Assembly: GCF_963678245.1 (NCBI RefSeq)
Contig: NZ_OY782767.1
Span: 62,001 to 126,000, forward strand
Direction: 5' to 3'
DNA from: an uncultured Sunxiuqinia sp.
GTDB taxonomy: Bacteria > Bacteroidota > Bacteroidia > Bacteroidales > Prolixibacteraceae
DNA: 64,000 nucleotides
The notes below the pieces were generated by a model, which worked only from the letters and a program-made list of their open reading frames with translations, ran no database searches and was not told where the DNA came from. How positions within the stretch are numbered: the stretch's first letter is position 1; each line of letters starts with the position of its first letter. Shown one piece after another: positions 53,950-63,319 of this stretch. A program made the position numbers and the translations under genes.

Positions 53950-55362
53950 CTAGTTGTCCTCCAGCTTTTCCACATACAATTGGGCCGCTTCGTCCCGTAT
54001 AACTACGATTTTCTCTTCACGGTCAATCACCCCCTGAATGGAAACAGCATCATAAATCTTATTGTCAATTTTCACTTTTCCTGAGGGGCGAAGTACGGTA
54101 AAAGCCACACCCTCTTTGCCTGTGAGCGTTTTCTGATTGTCCACGCCCACATACCCTTCATTTTTATCCTGAATGGTATTTAGGGAGAGGTTTTTGAACG
54201 CACCAGAGTTAGCAGTGAAAATCTTTTTGCTGATAACGAGACTGAGCATGAATCCTCCAAAAAGTGCAACAATGACGGTTGTTAATGCGGTTAGTATTTT
54301 ATCAGGATGTACGGCTTCAAAATCGAAATTAATATTGTCGACTAAGCTTAAAACCAGTCCGGTAAAGCTGAGTGTGATACCGAGTAGCCCGGCCACTCCA
54401 AAGCCGGGAATCACAAAAATCTCCAGAGCGATTAAAATGAGTCCGACGATGAAAATCAAAATTTCCCAGTTGGCTGCAAGCCCTTCAAGATATAGTGGGG
54501 CAAAGTAGGCAAAAGCGGCTGCTACAGCAATTATTAGCGGGAATCCAATACCCGGAGTTTGCATTTCAAAATAAATGCCGCCTAGAATAATCATAATGAG
54601 TAGTCCGGAAACCATCGGGTTCACCAAAAAACCGATAAACTTTTCTAATGCACTTGGTTTGTATTCAATTAGTTCATATTCTGTTATTCCTATTTGTTCC
54701 AACAGTTTGGGTACGTTTTCGGCAATGCCTTCACAAAAACCGTGTTCCATTGCTTCGGAAGGGGTGAAGGTGAGTACTTTACCCGTGTCGATGATTCCGG
54801 GAATGTACACCCGTTCGTCAACCATAGCTTCGGCTATTTTAGGATCGCGAAACCAACGAAAGGTGGTGTCTTGCCCACTGAGAATGGTATCTCCGCCATG
54901 TGATTCGGCTGTTGCCCGCATGGTGGAGCGCATGTAAGATTGGTATTTGTCGGGCATTTGCTCCCCAGTTTGGTTCACCACCGTTGCAGCACCAATCGAT
55001 CCGCCGGGGCGCATATAAATGCTATCGCAGGCAATTGAAATTAAAGCGCCGGCGCTCGCTGCATTGTTGTCTATAAATACATAAACCGGAAGTCTGCTGT
55101 TCAAAATTTTTGTCCTAATCGAGTCAGCGTCCAGTACCGTTCCACCATAGGTATTCATATGAATCAGAATCAAGTCAGCTTTCAAACTATCTGCTTCTTC
55201 AAAAGCTTGTTTGGTTTGACGCCAAATGGCGGGAGCTATGTTTTCTTTGATGTTGAACTTGTAAACAAGTTTTTGGGGGCTTCCTGGTTCTGATTTCTGG
55301 GCAAAAGTTGTAAAAATGATGGCGAATAATAGGATGACAGCCAGTTTTAATCCTGATTTCAT
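53950..55362 (-). CDS. Long NfeD-family membrane serine protease
   Basis: The 470-residue protein has a signal peptide (to about 21), a ClpP/SppA-like protease domain (about 30-230) with NTYGGTVLDADSIRTKI and the nucleophile region NNAASAGALISIA, then four membrane segments (about 245-345) and a C-terminal OB-fold domain (about 395-465). Long NfeD proteins cleave hydrophobic segments of slipin/stomatin partners. The usual neighbour, a slipin gene, is not next to it here. Confidence 0.92.
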   Translation of the reverse strand: MKSGLKLAVILLFAIIFTTFAQKSEPGSPQKLVYKFNIKENIAPAIWRQTKQAFEEADSLKADLILIHMNTYGGTVLDADSIRTKILNSRLPVYVFIDNNAASAGALISIACDSIYMRPGGSIGAATVVNQTGEQMPDKYQSYMRSTMRATAESHGGDTILSGQDTTFRWFRDPKIAEAMVDERVYIPGIIDTGKVLTFTPSEAMEHGFCEGIAENVPKLLEQIGITEYELIEYKPSALEKFIGFLVNPMVSGLLIMIILGGIYFEMQTPGIGFPLIIAVAAAFAYFAPLYLEGLAANWEILIFIVGLILIALEIFVIPGFGVAGLLGITLSFTGLVLSLVDNINFDFEAVHPDKILTALTTVIVALFGGFMLSLVISKKIFTANSGAFKNLSLNTIQDKNEGYVGVDNQKTLTGKEGVAFTVLRPSGKVKIDNKIYDAVSIQGVIDREEKIVVIRDEAAQLYVEKLEDN

Positions 55363-55436
55363 TTTAATGGTTTTTGTTTTGTACTTTTCAAAGTTAAGCT
55401 TTTACTGGTTACTTCACTACCTAAATTTATAGTGCC

Positions 55437-55973
55437 TTATTCTTTTTTCTGCTTAACCTTTATTAATTCTGACGTGTCATATCCTCGGGCTTGTGCTTGT
55501 TGAACAAGCATGTCATATGTATTTTCTTCTAGTTGAGGAGTTCTACTTAATATCCATAAATACTTGGGCGTTGAACTTCCCACCAGCGCGTGCTGATAGT
55601 CGTCATCTAATTCCAAAATATTGTATTCAGAATAGAAGAAGAGAAAGAAACTAACCTTTAGCTTGCCGGGCTCTTCCGGATTCGGAATTTTAGCCTTCCC
55701 AGTTGCTTCTTTGAACTTGCCGTCAAACGTATTTTTATATCCTGCATTAATAACTTTTAGTTTACCATCATCCCGAAGTTTATAGGTTGCCGTTACGCCG
55801 ATTAAATCTTTTTCAAATCGATTGGGCAGGCGTGCTATTTCATACCAAGTGCCCATATAACGTTCAATGTCGAGATGTTGTACGGTTGTTTTATCGATCA
55901 TGTTTTTAGGGGATTGACAATTTATAAATAGAAAAGCGAGGACCGTAATAAAAGGGAAGATTCGTACTGTCAT
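55437..55973 (-). CDS. blc: Bacterial lipocalin (Blc-type lipoprotein)
   Basis: From ATG 55973 the product is 178 residues with a lipobox FLFINC and the lipocalin signature IERYMGTWYEIARLPNRFE, followed by strands YQHALVGSSTPKYLWILSRTP. Blc proteins bind lysophospholipids or fatty acids at the outer membrane. The start is chosen for the lipoprotein signal; an in-frame ATG 15 codons earlier would add an atypical extension. Confidence 0.92.
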   Translation of the reverse strand: MTVRIFPFITVLAFLFINCQSPKNMIDKTTVQHLDIERYMGTWYEIARLPNRFEKDLIGVTATYKLRDDGKLKVINAGYKNTFDGKFKEATGKAKIPNPEEPGKLKVSFFLFFYSEYNILELDDDYQHALVGSSTPKYLWILSRTPQLEENTYDMLVQQAQARGYDTSELIKVKQKKE

Positions 55974-56091
55974 AATTAATTTAAAGAATGTTTTAACGAC
56001 TGATTTAAAAGTAATCAATTTTGAATCATTCTTAAAACGTTACTAAACTAAATCCATCGGTTTCCGAATAATTGTCAGTAAAAATATTTGC

Positions 56092-56099
56092 TACCTTTG
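56092..56099 (+). promoter_or_regulatory. -7 promoter element of purB
   Basis: TACCTTTG matches TAnnTTTG and lies 20 bases before the purB start. No convincing -33 element is seen. Confidence 0.45.
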
Positions 56100-56119
56100 T
56101 GGCTCGAAAAATTAAAATC

Positions 56120-57466
56120 ATGGAATTGAATTTATTGACTGCTATTACACCCATTGATGGTCGTTACCGATCGAAAGTTGAAAATCTTCAAAATTACTTT
56201 TCGGAGTATGCCCTGATTAAATACCGGGTATTGGTTGAGGTTGAGTATTTTATAGCCTTATGTGAGTTGCCATTGCCTCAATTGGCTGAATTTGATAAGA
56301 GCTTATTTGAAAAGCTTCGTCAGGTGGTGACTGACTTTTCAGTGGAAGATGCACAACGTGTGAAGGATATCGAAAAGGTGACCAACCATGATGTGAAGGC
56401 AGTTGAATATTTTTTGAAAGAGGAATTTGACAAATTGGGAATCGAGGATTACAAAGAGTTTATTCACTTTGGATTGACCTCGCAGGATATTAATAATACT
56501 GCTGTTCCAAAATCGATCCAAGATGCCTTGGATCAGGAATATTATCCGAGTATCAACGATTTGGTTGCTACCTTGGATGAATTGGCAGAGGCATGGAAAG
56601 ATGTTTCGATGTTGGCGAAAACACATGGGCAGCCTGCATCTCCTACAAACTTGGGGAAGGAAATTCGGGTGTTTTCCGAGCGTTTGAAAGTTCAGTTGGA
56701 GCAGTTGAAATCGATTAGCTGTGATGCTAAATTTGGTGGTGCTACCGGAAACTTTAATGCACATCATATTGCTTATCCCAAAATTAGCTGGAAAGCGTTT
56801 GGAAACCACTTTCTGAAAAATTACCTGGGACTGGAACGTGCACAGTACACGACACAAATTGCAAATTACGATAACCATGCGGCTATTTTTGATGCGTTGA
56901 AACGGATCAATACCATAATTCTCGATTTGGATCGCGATATGTGGACGTATATTTCAATGGACTATTTCAAGCAAAAAATTAAGAAAGGTGAAGTTGGTTC
57001 ATCAGCGATGCCGCATAAAGTTAATCCGATTGATTTTGAAAACTCCGAAGGGAACCTGGGAATTGCCAATGCACTGCTCGAGCATTTGTCGGTAAAATTG
57101 CCGGTTTCGCGTTTGCAGCGCGACTTAACAGACTCAACCGTTTTAAGGACAATTGGAATGCCTTTGGGGCACTCGTTAATTTCAATCAGTTCAACCATGA
57201 AAGGCTTGGGTAAATTGTTGCTGAATAAAGAGGCCATTGATGCTGATTTGGAGAAAAACTGGGCCGTGGTTGCAGAGGCAATCCAAACCATTTTACGCCG
57301 CGAAGCTTATCCGAACCCATACGAAGCATTAAGAAATTTGACCCGTACCAACAAAAAAATGAGTCAGGAAGTAATACATGAGTTTATCGACACGTTGGAG
57401 ATTAGTGATGAGTTAAAAACTCAATTGAAAACAATTACACCACATAGTTACACCGGTATTTTTTAG
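56120..57466 (+). CDS. purB: Adenylosuccinate lyase
   Basis: This 448-residue enzyme releases fumarate from SAICAR and adenylosuccinate in purine synthesis. It opens LLTAITPIDGRYRSKVENL, has HFGLTSQDINNTAVP and TLAKTHGQPASPTN-type His-containing loops (KTHGQPASPTNLGKE), and the signature SSAMPHKVNP with the catalytic serine loop. The open frame begins 16 codons earlier but ATG 56120 gives the family N-terminus. It precedes an ABC transporter gene by 32 bases. Confidence 0.96.
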   Translation: MELNLLTAITPIDGRYRSKVENLQNYFSEYALIKYRVLVEVEYFIALCELPLPQLAEFDKSLFEKLRQVVTDFSVEDAQRVKDIEKVTNHDVKAVEYFLKEEFDKLGIEDYKEFIHFGLTSQDINNTAVPKSIQDALDQEYYPSINDLVATLDELAEAWKDVSMLAKTHGQPASPTNLGKEIRVFSERLKVQLEQLKSISCDAKFGGATGNFNAHHIAYPKISWKAFGNHFLKNYLGLERAQYTTQIANYDNHAAIFDALKRINTIILDLDRDMWTYISMDYFKQKIKKGEVGSSAMPHKVNPIDFENSEGNLGIANALLEHLSVKLPVSRLQRDLTDSTVLRTIGMPLGHSLISISSTMKGLGKLLLNKEAIDADLEKNWAVVAEAIQTILRREAYPNPYEALRNLTRTNKKMSQEVIHEFIDTLEISDELKTQLKTITPHSYTGIF

Positions 57467-57498
57467 GATAGCCGGCAACCAAAAATAGTCATCAAAGT

Positions 57499-59322
57499 AT
57501 GAAAGACCTTTACGGGTTACTCAAACGGTTTATTCCTCCTTACAAAGGGAAGGTGATTCTGAATATTCTTTTTAATTTTCTTGGCGCCTTGTTCGGGGCT
57601 TTTTCCTTTGCATTGCTTATTCCTGCGCTCGGAATTCTGTTTAATACTCAGGAATTGGTGACTCAAAGGCCTGTAGTTGAGTCATTAAGCATCGAAAGGC
57701 TAACCGAGTTATTTAGTTACTTCATCAGCCAGGTTGTTATCACATCAGGTAGCGAACGTGCATTAATTTATATCGGCCTTTTTATTGTTTTAATGGTTTT
57801 TCTGAAAGTCGGATTTACTTATGCTGCCAGCTTTGTTATGGTTTATCTGCGTAACGGAGTGGTGCGCGATATTCGGGCACAGATGTATCAGAAAATCCTG
57901 GAGTTGCCATTGGGCTTCTTCTCTGACGAGCGCAAAGGAGATATCATTGCTCGGATGACCGGTGATGTGCAGGAAGTGGAGAATTCGGTGATGAATTCTC
58001 TGGAAATGCTTTTCAAAAACCCGTTTATTATTCTCATTTCTCTTTTGGCGATGATTTACATGAGTTGGTCGCTCACGCTTTTTGTGTTTGTGCTGCTGCC
58101 GATTGCCGGTTTTGTCATTGGCCGTGTTGGCAAAAGTTTGAAGAAGCGAAGCATGAGAGGGCAAGATAAAATGGGTGATATTTTATCGATCACAGAAGAG
58201 GACATCTCCGGCTTACGTGTGATCAAAGCTTTCAATGCAGAGAAGAAGGCTTACGATCGGTTCAGTCGGGAGAATGAATCCTATTTGCAGATCATGAATA
58301 AATTGATGTGGCGTAGGTTTCTGGCTCATCCGATGAGCGAACTGCTCGGAACAGTTGTTATTATTATTGTTCTGTGGTATGGAGGAGCTTTGGTGTTGAA
58401 AAATGAGAGTTCCTTGTCGGCAGAGGCATTTATTGGTTATTTGGTTTTCTTTTATAATATAATTAATCCTGCAAAGGCGTTTTCTACAGCGCTTTATAGT
58501 GTCGAAAAAGGCTTGGCATCGATGAATCGGATTGATCGGATTTTAGGTCAGGAGAATAACATCAAGGATAAGCCTGATTCGGTTGGTAAAAAGGACTTTA
58601 AAGATAAAATCGAGTTTCGTGAAGTGAGCTTCAAATACGTCAACGAGAATGTGCTGAAGCGGGTCATTCTCGGCGTTAACAAAGGGCAAACGATCGCGTT
58701 GGTTGGTCAGTCCGGATCCGGAAAAACGACCTTGGTTGATTTGTTGCCTCGTTTTTGGGATGTTTCCGAAGGAGGGATTTTCATTGATGGAACTGATATT
58801 CGTGATATCAAATTACACGATTTGCGTAACTTGATGGGGAATGTCAATCAGGAGCCCATCTTATTCAATGATTCGTTTTATAATAATATTGCTTTTGGCG
58901 TTGATCACGTCACCGAGAAGGATGTTGTTAGTGCTGCGAAAATTGCGAATGCACACGAGTTTATTTCGGCTACCGAAAATGGCTACCATACTAATATTGG
59001 TGATCGGGGGGATAAGCTGTCAGGAGGGCAGAAGCAACGGATTTCTATCGCACGGGCTATTCTTAAAAATCCACCAATTTTAATACTCGATGAGGCGACT
59101 TCTGCCTTAGATACAGAGTCGGAGAAGTTGGTACAGGAAGCTTTGGAGAACCTGATGAAAAACAGAACCTCCTTGGTAATTGCCCATCGTCTGTCAACGA
59201 TTAAAAATGCCGATGTTATTTGTGTGCTTCATAAAGGACAGATCGTTGAAAAGGGAACTCATCAGGAGTTGATTGAGTTAAAAGGCCGTTATCACAAACT
59301 GCACCAAATGCAAGTGTTCTAA
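57499..59322 (+). CDS. MsbA-type ABC exporter (fused membrane and ATPase domains)
   Basis: The 607-residue half-transporter has a six-segment membrane domain (about 15-345) and a C-terminal ATPase with Walker A GQSGSGKTT, signature LSGGQKQR, Walker B ILILDEAT and H-loop IAHRLSTI. The layout is that of MsbA-like homodimeric lipid or drug exporters. The substrate is unknown. It may be cotranscribed with purB. Confidence 0.93.
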   Translation: MKDLYGLLKRFIPPYKGKVILNILFNFLGALFGAFSFALLIPALGILFNTQELVTQRPVVESLSIERLTELFSYFISQVVITSGSERALIYIGLFIVLMVFLKVGFTYAASFVMVYLRNGVVRDIRAQMYQKILELPLGFFSDERKGDIIARMTGDVQEVENSVMNSLEMLFKNPFIILISLLAMIYMSWSLTLFVFVLLPIAGFVIGRVGKSLKKRSMRGQDKMGDILSITEEDISGLRVIKAFNAEKKAYDRFSRENESYLQIMNKLMWRRFLAHPMSELLGTVVIIIVLWYGGALVLKNESSLSAEAFIGYLVFFYNIINPAKAFSTALYSVEKGLASMNRIDRILGQENNIKDKPDSVGKKDFKDKIEFREVSFKYVNENVLKRVILGVNKGQTIALVGQSGSGKTTLVDLLPRFWDVSEGGIFIDGTDIRDIKLHDLRNLMGNVNQEPILFNDSFYNNIAFGVDHVTEKDVVSAAKIANAHEFISATENGYHTNIGDRGDKLSGGQKQRISIARAILKNPPILILDEATSALDTESEKLVQEALENLMKNRTSLVIAHRLSTIKNADVICVLHKGQIVEKGTHQELIELKGRYHKLHQMQVF

Positions 59323-59390
59323 TCTTAATAGATTTCAATTTCAACTTAAAGTTGTATCTTCAAATTCGTAAATCACTAAATCTATTATTT

Positions 59391-60218
59391 ATGAATTTGA
59401 AGTTTAGTTTCCTAGTTATTAGTTTCTTTTTTGTCATTTCCTTTAACACTGCGAGCGGACAAGAAAAAGCGTCCTATAAACTGATAGAGTCTGTTCAATA
59501 TCGGGAAGATACTGTTCTTACTGATTATATGAAAGAGCGTTGTCGCTTGGATTTATACTATCCGGACGGCAAAAGAGATTTCACAACGATTATTTGGTTT
59601 CATGGTGGAGGAATAACCGGCGGTGAAAAGTTTATTCCAGAAGAGTGGAAAAACAAGGGGCTAGCTGTTGTAGCAGTCAATTACCGTTTAAGTCCAAAAG
59701 TTAGGTGTCCGACCTATATCGAAGATGCGGCCGCTGCAGTTGCGTGGGTGTTTAGTCATATTGAAGAGTACGGAGGTTCCGTTAGTGAAATTGTGGTATC
59801 TGGTCACTCAGCAGGTGGATATTTAACCAACATGGTTGGATTGGATAAACATTACCTTGCGAAATTTGGAGTTGATGCTGACCAAATTGCAGCTTTGGTT
59901 CCTTTTAGTGGGCACACAATTACCCACTTTACCATCAGAGGAGAGCGAGGTATCTCGGGAACTCAGCCCATTGTTGATGAGTACGCACCCTTGTTTCATG
60001 TTCGAAATGATGCCCCACCGCTTTTTTTAATTACCGGTGACCGTGAGTTGGAAATGTTAGGTCGTTATGAAGAAAACGCCTACATGTATCGGATGATGAA
60101 GGTTGTTGGTCATCCAGAAACTTATTTGTACGAACTTGATGGTTTTAATCATGGAGGCATGGCAAAACCTGCGTTTGAACTTACCTTGAGTATTTTGAAT
60201 GAGTTGAATTTGGACTGA
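59391..60218 (+). CDS. Exported alpha/beta hydrolase (esterase/lipase family)
   Basis: From ATG 59391 the product is 275 residues with a signal peptide ending near ASGQ. The oxyanion motif HGGG is in IIWFHGGGITGG and the nucleophile elbow is GHSAGG, as in the carboxylesterase/BD-FAE branch. The acid is probably in LFLITGDRELE and the His in DGFNHGGM. It probably hydrolyses an ester in the periplasm or at the surface. Confidence 0.9.
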   Translation: MNLKFSFLVISFFFVISFNTASGQEKASYKLIESVQYREDTVLTDYMKERCRLDLYYPDGKRDFTTIIWFHGGGITGGEKFIPEEWKNKGLAVVAVNYRLSPKVRCPTYIEDAAAAVAWVFSHIEEYGGSVSEIVVSGHSAGGYLTNMVGLDKHYLAKFGVDADQIAALVPFSGHTITHFTIRGERGISGTQPIVDEYAPLFHVRNDAPPLFLITGDRELEMLGRYEENAYMYRMMKVVGHPETYLYELDGFNHGGMAKPAFELTLSILNELNLD

Positions 60219-60242
60219 TATTGTCTTGTTGAAGGATGGATG

Positions 60243-60275
60243 AAGCTGACATTTTTATAGATGCCAGCTTTTTTT
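60243..60275 (+). terminator. Terminator after the esterase gene
   Basis: AAGCTGACAT pairs with ATGCCAGCTT (one A-C mismatch) and is followed by five T. The rest of the spacer up to 60495 shows no gene. Confidence 0.8.
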
Positions 60276-60495
60276 GCTTTAAGATTTCTTAATAAAGGTT
60301 GTGCAATCAAGATAAATTCTAGGTTTGGGAGTTTACATTCACTACGAACTGAAAAAGAGTTGTTCTTTTAGAATGATTTGATAGGTGTGAAGGAAGTATG
60401 ATCGGCTGGCTTACTATAAAATAGTAAGCGCGTTATAATATAATAGGAGGGCTATTTATTGTGCATCGTTTAAGACATGAAAAGTCTGTAAAATT

Positions 60496-60524
60496 GAAAA
60501 GGGCCTGTCAGATGACAGGCCCTT
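60496..60524 (-). terminator. Terminator of the porin-PII-amtB operon
   Basis: AAGGGCCTGTCA/TGACAGGCCCTT is a perfect 12-base-pair stem with a two-base loop as written; on the minus strand it is followed by TTCAATTTT. It lies 34 bases after the amtB stop. Confidence 0.85.
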
Positions 60525-60558
60525 GAGAAAGCTACAGACTTAAAGGCTGAAGAAATTA

Positions 60559-61791
60559 TTAATTGTAGGCACTTTCTCCATGTTCATATACGTCAAGTCC
60601 TTCTTCTTCAATGCGTTTTGAAACACGAAGTATGTTGGCCTTTTTCAAGATTGTGAACAAGATAAATCCACATCCTGCAGACCAAACAAAGAAGGCTAAT
60701 ACTCCGATTGCTTGGATACCCAGTAGACTGGCACCATTTCCGTAGAACAATCCTTCTGAAGTAGAGAATAAACCAACAGCTAAAGTACCCAATGCTCCAC
60801 TCACTCCGTGAACAGAGATGGCACCAACAGGATCGTCAATTTTCAATACTTGGTCGAAGAATTCAACAGCAAATGGTAAAACAAATCCTGCCATAATTCC
60901 AATCAATACTGCACCCACTGGGTCAACAGCATCACAACCAGCTGTAATAGCAACTAAACCAGCTAATGCACCATTCAATGAGATTGACAGGGCAGGGCGC
61001 TTATAACGAATCCATGCTACTAGCATTGCAGTAACAGCACCGGCAGCGGCAGCTAAGTTTGTAGTCACTGCAATATGACCGATAGCTACAGCATTTTCTG
61101 TTCCGGCAGCAGCCAATTGAGATCCAGGGTTGAAACCGAACCAACCGAACCAAAGAATGAATACACCAAGTGCACCTAAAGCCAAGTTGTGTCCAGGAAT
61201 CGCTTTCGCTTTTCCGTCTTTTCCATATTTACCAATACGTGGTCCAATGATTGCAGCACCAGCTAAACCTACCCATGCACCAACTGAGTGTACAATAGAT
61301 GATCCGGCAAAGTCATGGAATCCCATTTCGCTTAACCATCCACCACCCCAAGTCCAGTGACCAGAAATTGGATATATTAATACTGTAATTACAATGCTAA
61401 AGATGAGGTATGATTTGAATTCCGTACGTTCAGCCATCGCTCCTGACACAATTGTAGCAGCAGTTGCGGCAAAAACAGTTTGGAAGAATAAGTCAGCATA
61501 ATCTGAATAATTATCACCAAAACCTTCGCTCATGAAGAACAGGTCTGGAGTTCCAATGAATCCACCTATTGAGTCTCCATACATTAAGGTAAATCCGATA
61601 ATCCAGTATAATAAAGAACCGATTGAAAAGTCCATCAAGTTTTTCATCAGGATGTTTGCCGTGTTTTTAGAGCGGGTAAAACCTGCCTCTACCATTGCAA
61701 ATCCTGGCTGCATAAACATCACCATAAAAGCGGCGATCAATAACCACATGTTATCTATGCCTATCTGTAGGCCTTGTAAAGTTTCGTCCAT
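60559..61791 (-). CDS. amtB: Ammonium transporter AmtB
   Basis: The 410-residue protein has about eleven membrane segments and Amt signatures: MFMQPGFAMVEAGFTRSKNT near the N-terminus, DFAGSSIVHSVGAWVGLAGA with the first pore histidine region, and ISVHGVSGALGTLAVGLFS with the second. It conducts ammonium/ammonia and is controlled by a PII protein, which is encoded immediately upstream on the same strand. Confidence 0.96.
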   Translation of the reverse strand: MDETLQGLQIGIDNMWLLIAAFMVMFMQPGFAMVEAGFTRSKNTANILMKNLMDFSIGSLLYWIIGFTLMYGDSIGGFIGTPDLFFMSEGFGDNYSDYADLFFQTVFAATAATIVSGAMAERTEFKSYLIFSIVITVLIYPISGHWTWGGGWLSEMGFHDFAGSSIVHSVGAWVGLAGAAIIGPRIGKYGKDGKAKAIPGHNLALGALGVFILWFGWFGFNPGSQLAAAGTENAVAIGHIAVTTNLAAAAGAVTAMLVAWIRYKRPALSISLNGALAGLVAITAGCDAVDPVGAVLIGIMAGFVLPFAVEFFDQVLKIDDPVGAISVHGVSGALGTLAVGLFSTSEGLFYGNGASLLGIQAIGVLAFFVWSAGCGFILFTILKKANILRVSKRIEEEGLDVYEHGESAYN

Positions 61792-61815
61792 GATATATCT
61801 AATTTTTTATGGTTA

Positions 61816-62172
61816 TTATTCTTCTTTTCCTTTGATGAACAATGACTCATCGCCAAACTCTCCTGTGCGTATGCGGTAAGACTCTTCGATGTTTGAAATG
61901 AATATCTTTCCGTCCCCGATTTCACCTGATCTACCGGCTTTCATGATTGCCAATACCGTCTTTTCCACATTTTTATCCCGTACAATAATTGAGAGGATTG
62001 TTCTTTCAATCGTACCCGTGTCGTAAATCACACCACGATAAGCGCGCTCTTGTCTTGTCTGCCCAACTCCCCGAACGTCCCAAAAGGAGAAGAATTCGAT
62101 ACCAGCTTCATGAAGTGCATCAGTTACTTCATCAAACTTGGTTTTTCTAATAATTGCTTCAATCTTTTTCAT
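61816..62172 (-). CDS. glnB: PII nitrogen-regulatory protein with an atypical T-loop
   Basis: The 118-residue protein has the PII fold: MKKIEAIIRKTKFDEVTDAL, the B-loop GRSGEIGDGKIFI and the C-loop RIRTGE. The T-loop is unusual. In place of GRQKG it reads GQTRQE, with one residue fewer before AYRGVIY; the tyrosine equivalent to Tyr51 is kept, but the FLPK segment that supplies Lys58 reads TIER. It lies between the porin and amtB genes and probably gates AmtB. ATP/2-oxoglutarate binding may differ from classical GlnB. Confidence 0.9.
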   Translation of the reverse strand: MKKIEAIIRKTKFDEVTDALHEAGIEFFSFWDVRGVGQTRQERAYRGVIYDTGTIERTILSIIVRDKNVEKTVLAIMKAGRSGEIGDGKIFISNIEESYRIRTGEFGDESLFIKGKEE

Positions 62173-62191
62173 CTCGTTAGAAAATTTTAAA

Positions 62192-62890
62192 TTATAATGA
62201 AAGGCCTACTGTGATGAAGAATCCTCCAGTTGAAGGGTTAAGAATAACTGATCCAGAAACCGGAAGAGAGAAACTCTCTGTTAATTTTACTTCTTTTGAA
62301 GTTCCGATACCAACATTACATACTGAGAAATCGCCATCTTTAGTATACTGGCCATCACCACCGCCTAAAAATACGTCAAACGTTGAGAATGAATAAGCAG
62401 CTTCTAAGTAGGTGTCATCAACTCCATCGCCTGTCATGTATGCAGCTGTGAATCCGAAGTCTCCTAAAGCTAATCCAAGACTAGGTTCGAAGAAGTGCAT
62501 GTCTCCATCGGTCCAATCGCCACCGAAATAATAGTCAGTAACAGTAATAGAAACTGGGCCAAAATCATAACCTGCATACAAATCCATTTCATAACCTTCT
62601 GCTGATGGAATTTCAACGTAGCTATCAGTTCCATCATTCATAATATATGCAGAACCTGAAGCACCGCCAGTCGAAACAGATCCCCATGCTCCTATTGCAA
62701 AACCGCCAGTGCTGAACTCTACATAAGGCTGAAAAGCAGGTCCGTTACCAAACTTTGCACCACGCCAAATGTAACTTGAGTAGATGTCTACTCCTGTGTC
62801 GAAAGATGAAGATGCTTCATCTTGTGCTTGTACGTTAAAAGCAAATGTACTCGCCAATACAAAAACTAAAAGTGTAAGTGTCTTTTTCAT
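62192..62890 (-). CDS. TorF-family putative porin of the ammonium operon
   Basis: The 232-residue protein has a signal peptide ending at VQAQ and a small beta barrel with FDTGVDIYSSYIWRGAKFG near the N-terminus, typical of the TorF/Gcw_chp family. It is the first gene of an operon with PII and AmtB (spacing 19 and 24 bases), a common grouping in Bacteroidota. It could let ammonium or small amines cross the outer membrane; that role is inferred from context. Confidence 0.8.
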   Translation of the reverse strand: MKKTLTLLVFVLASTFAFNVQAQDEASSSFDTGVDIYSSYIWRGAKFGNGPAFQPYVEFSTGGFAIGAWGSVSTGGASGSAYIMNDGTDSYVEIPSAEGYEMDLYAGYDFGPVSITVTDYYFGGDWTDGDMHFFEPSLGLALGDFGFTAAYMTGDGVDDTYLEAAYSFSTFDVFLGGGDGQYTKDGDFSVCNVGIGTSKEVKLTESFSLPVSGSVILNPSTGGFFITVGLSL

Positions 62891-63020
62891 GATTCTAAAA
62901 ATTAAAGGGTTTTAACTAAACTTTTTTAATAATCTTTTTTTCTTGTGTCTTGCTTTAACGTGTGATCTTTTAAAAATGCTCTTTTTTTTAATGGACCCCA
63001 TTATTTTCTTATCTCCGGTT

Positions 63021-63028
63021 CAAAAGTA
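63021..63028 (-). promoter_or_regulatory. -7 promoter element of the porin-PII-amtB operon
   Basis: On the minus strand TACTTTTG (63028-63021) matches TAnnTTTG; 26 bases upstream is TTTC, one base off the -33 consensus. The leader would be about 125 bases. I see no -24/-12 sigma-54 site. Confidence 0.5.
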
Positions 63029-63319
63029 GAGATATTTTCGATCGAGGTGTGAAAAAATCGGGGGTTTAAAATCAAATTAATGGTTAATTAACATTGAAAC
63101 CCCTGTTTTACAAGGGGGTTCGTTGTCGGGAAATGGAGTTTTTGTGGAAATATGTCAGAAATAGGAGGGGTGTTACATCAAAAAGTGCTTTTTTGAGTAA
63201 AAAGTAAGCTGTAAAACAAGAAAAATGTCAAAGTGAAAAAAAAATAACTCAAAAACAGTTAAAATGATATATTTTCGGAATAAAAGTAGAATATGGTCAA
63301 ATTATATTAAGCAAGTGTG
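63029..63319. other. AT-rich intergenic region upstream of the ammonium operon
   Basis: A hairpin-like segment with arms AAACCCC and GGGGGTT (about 63098-63122) is the only structure seen. It has no T run on either strand, so it is not an obvious terminator. No open frame was found. Confidence 0.35.
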
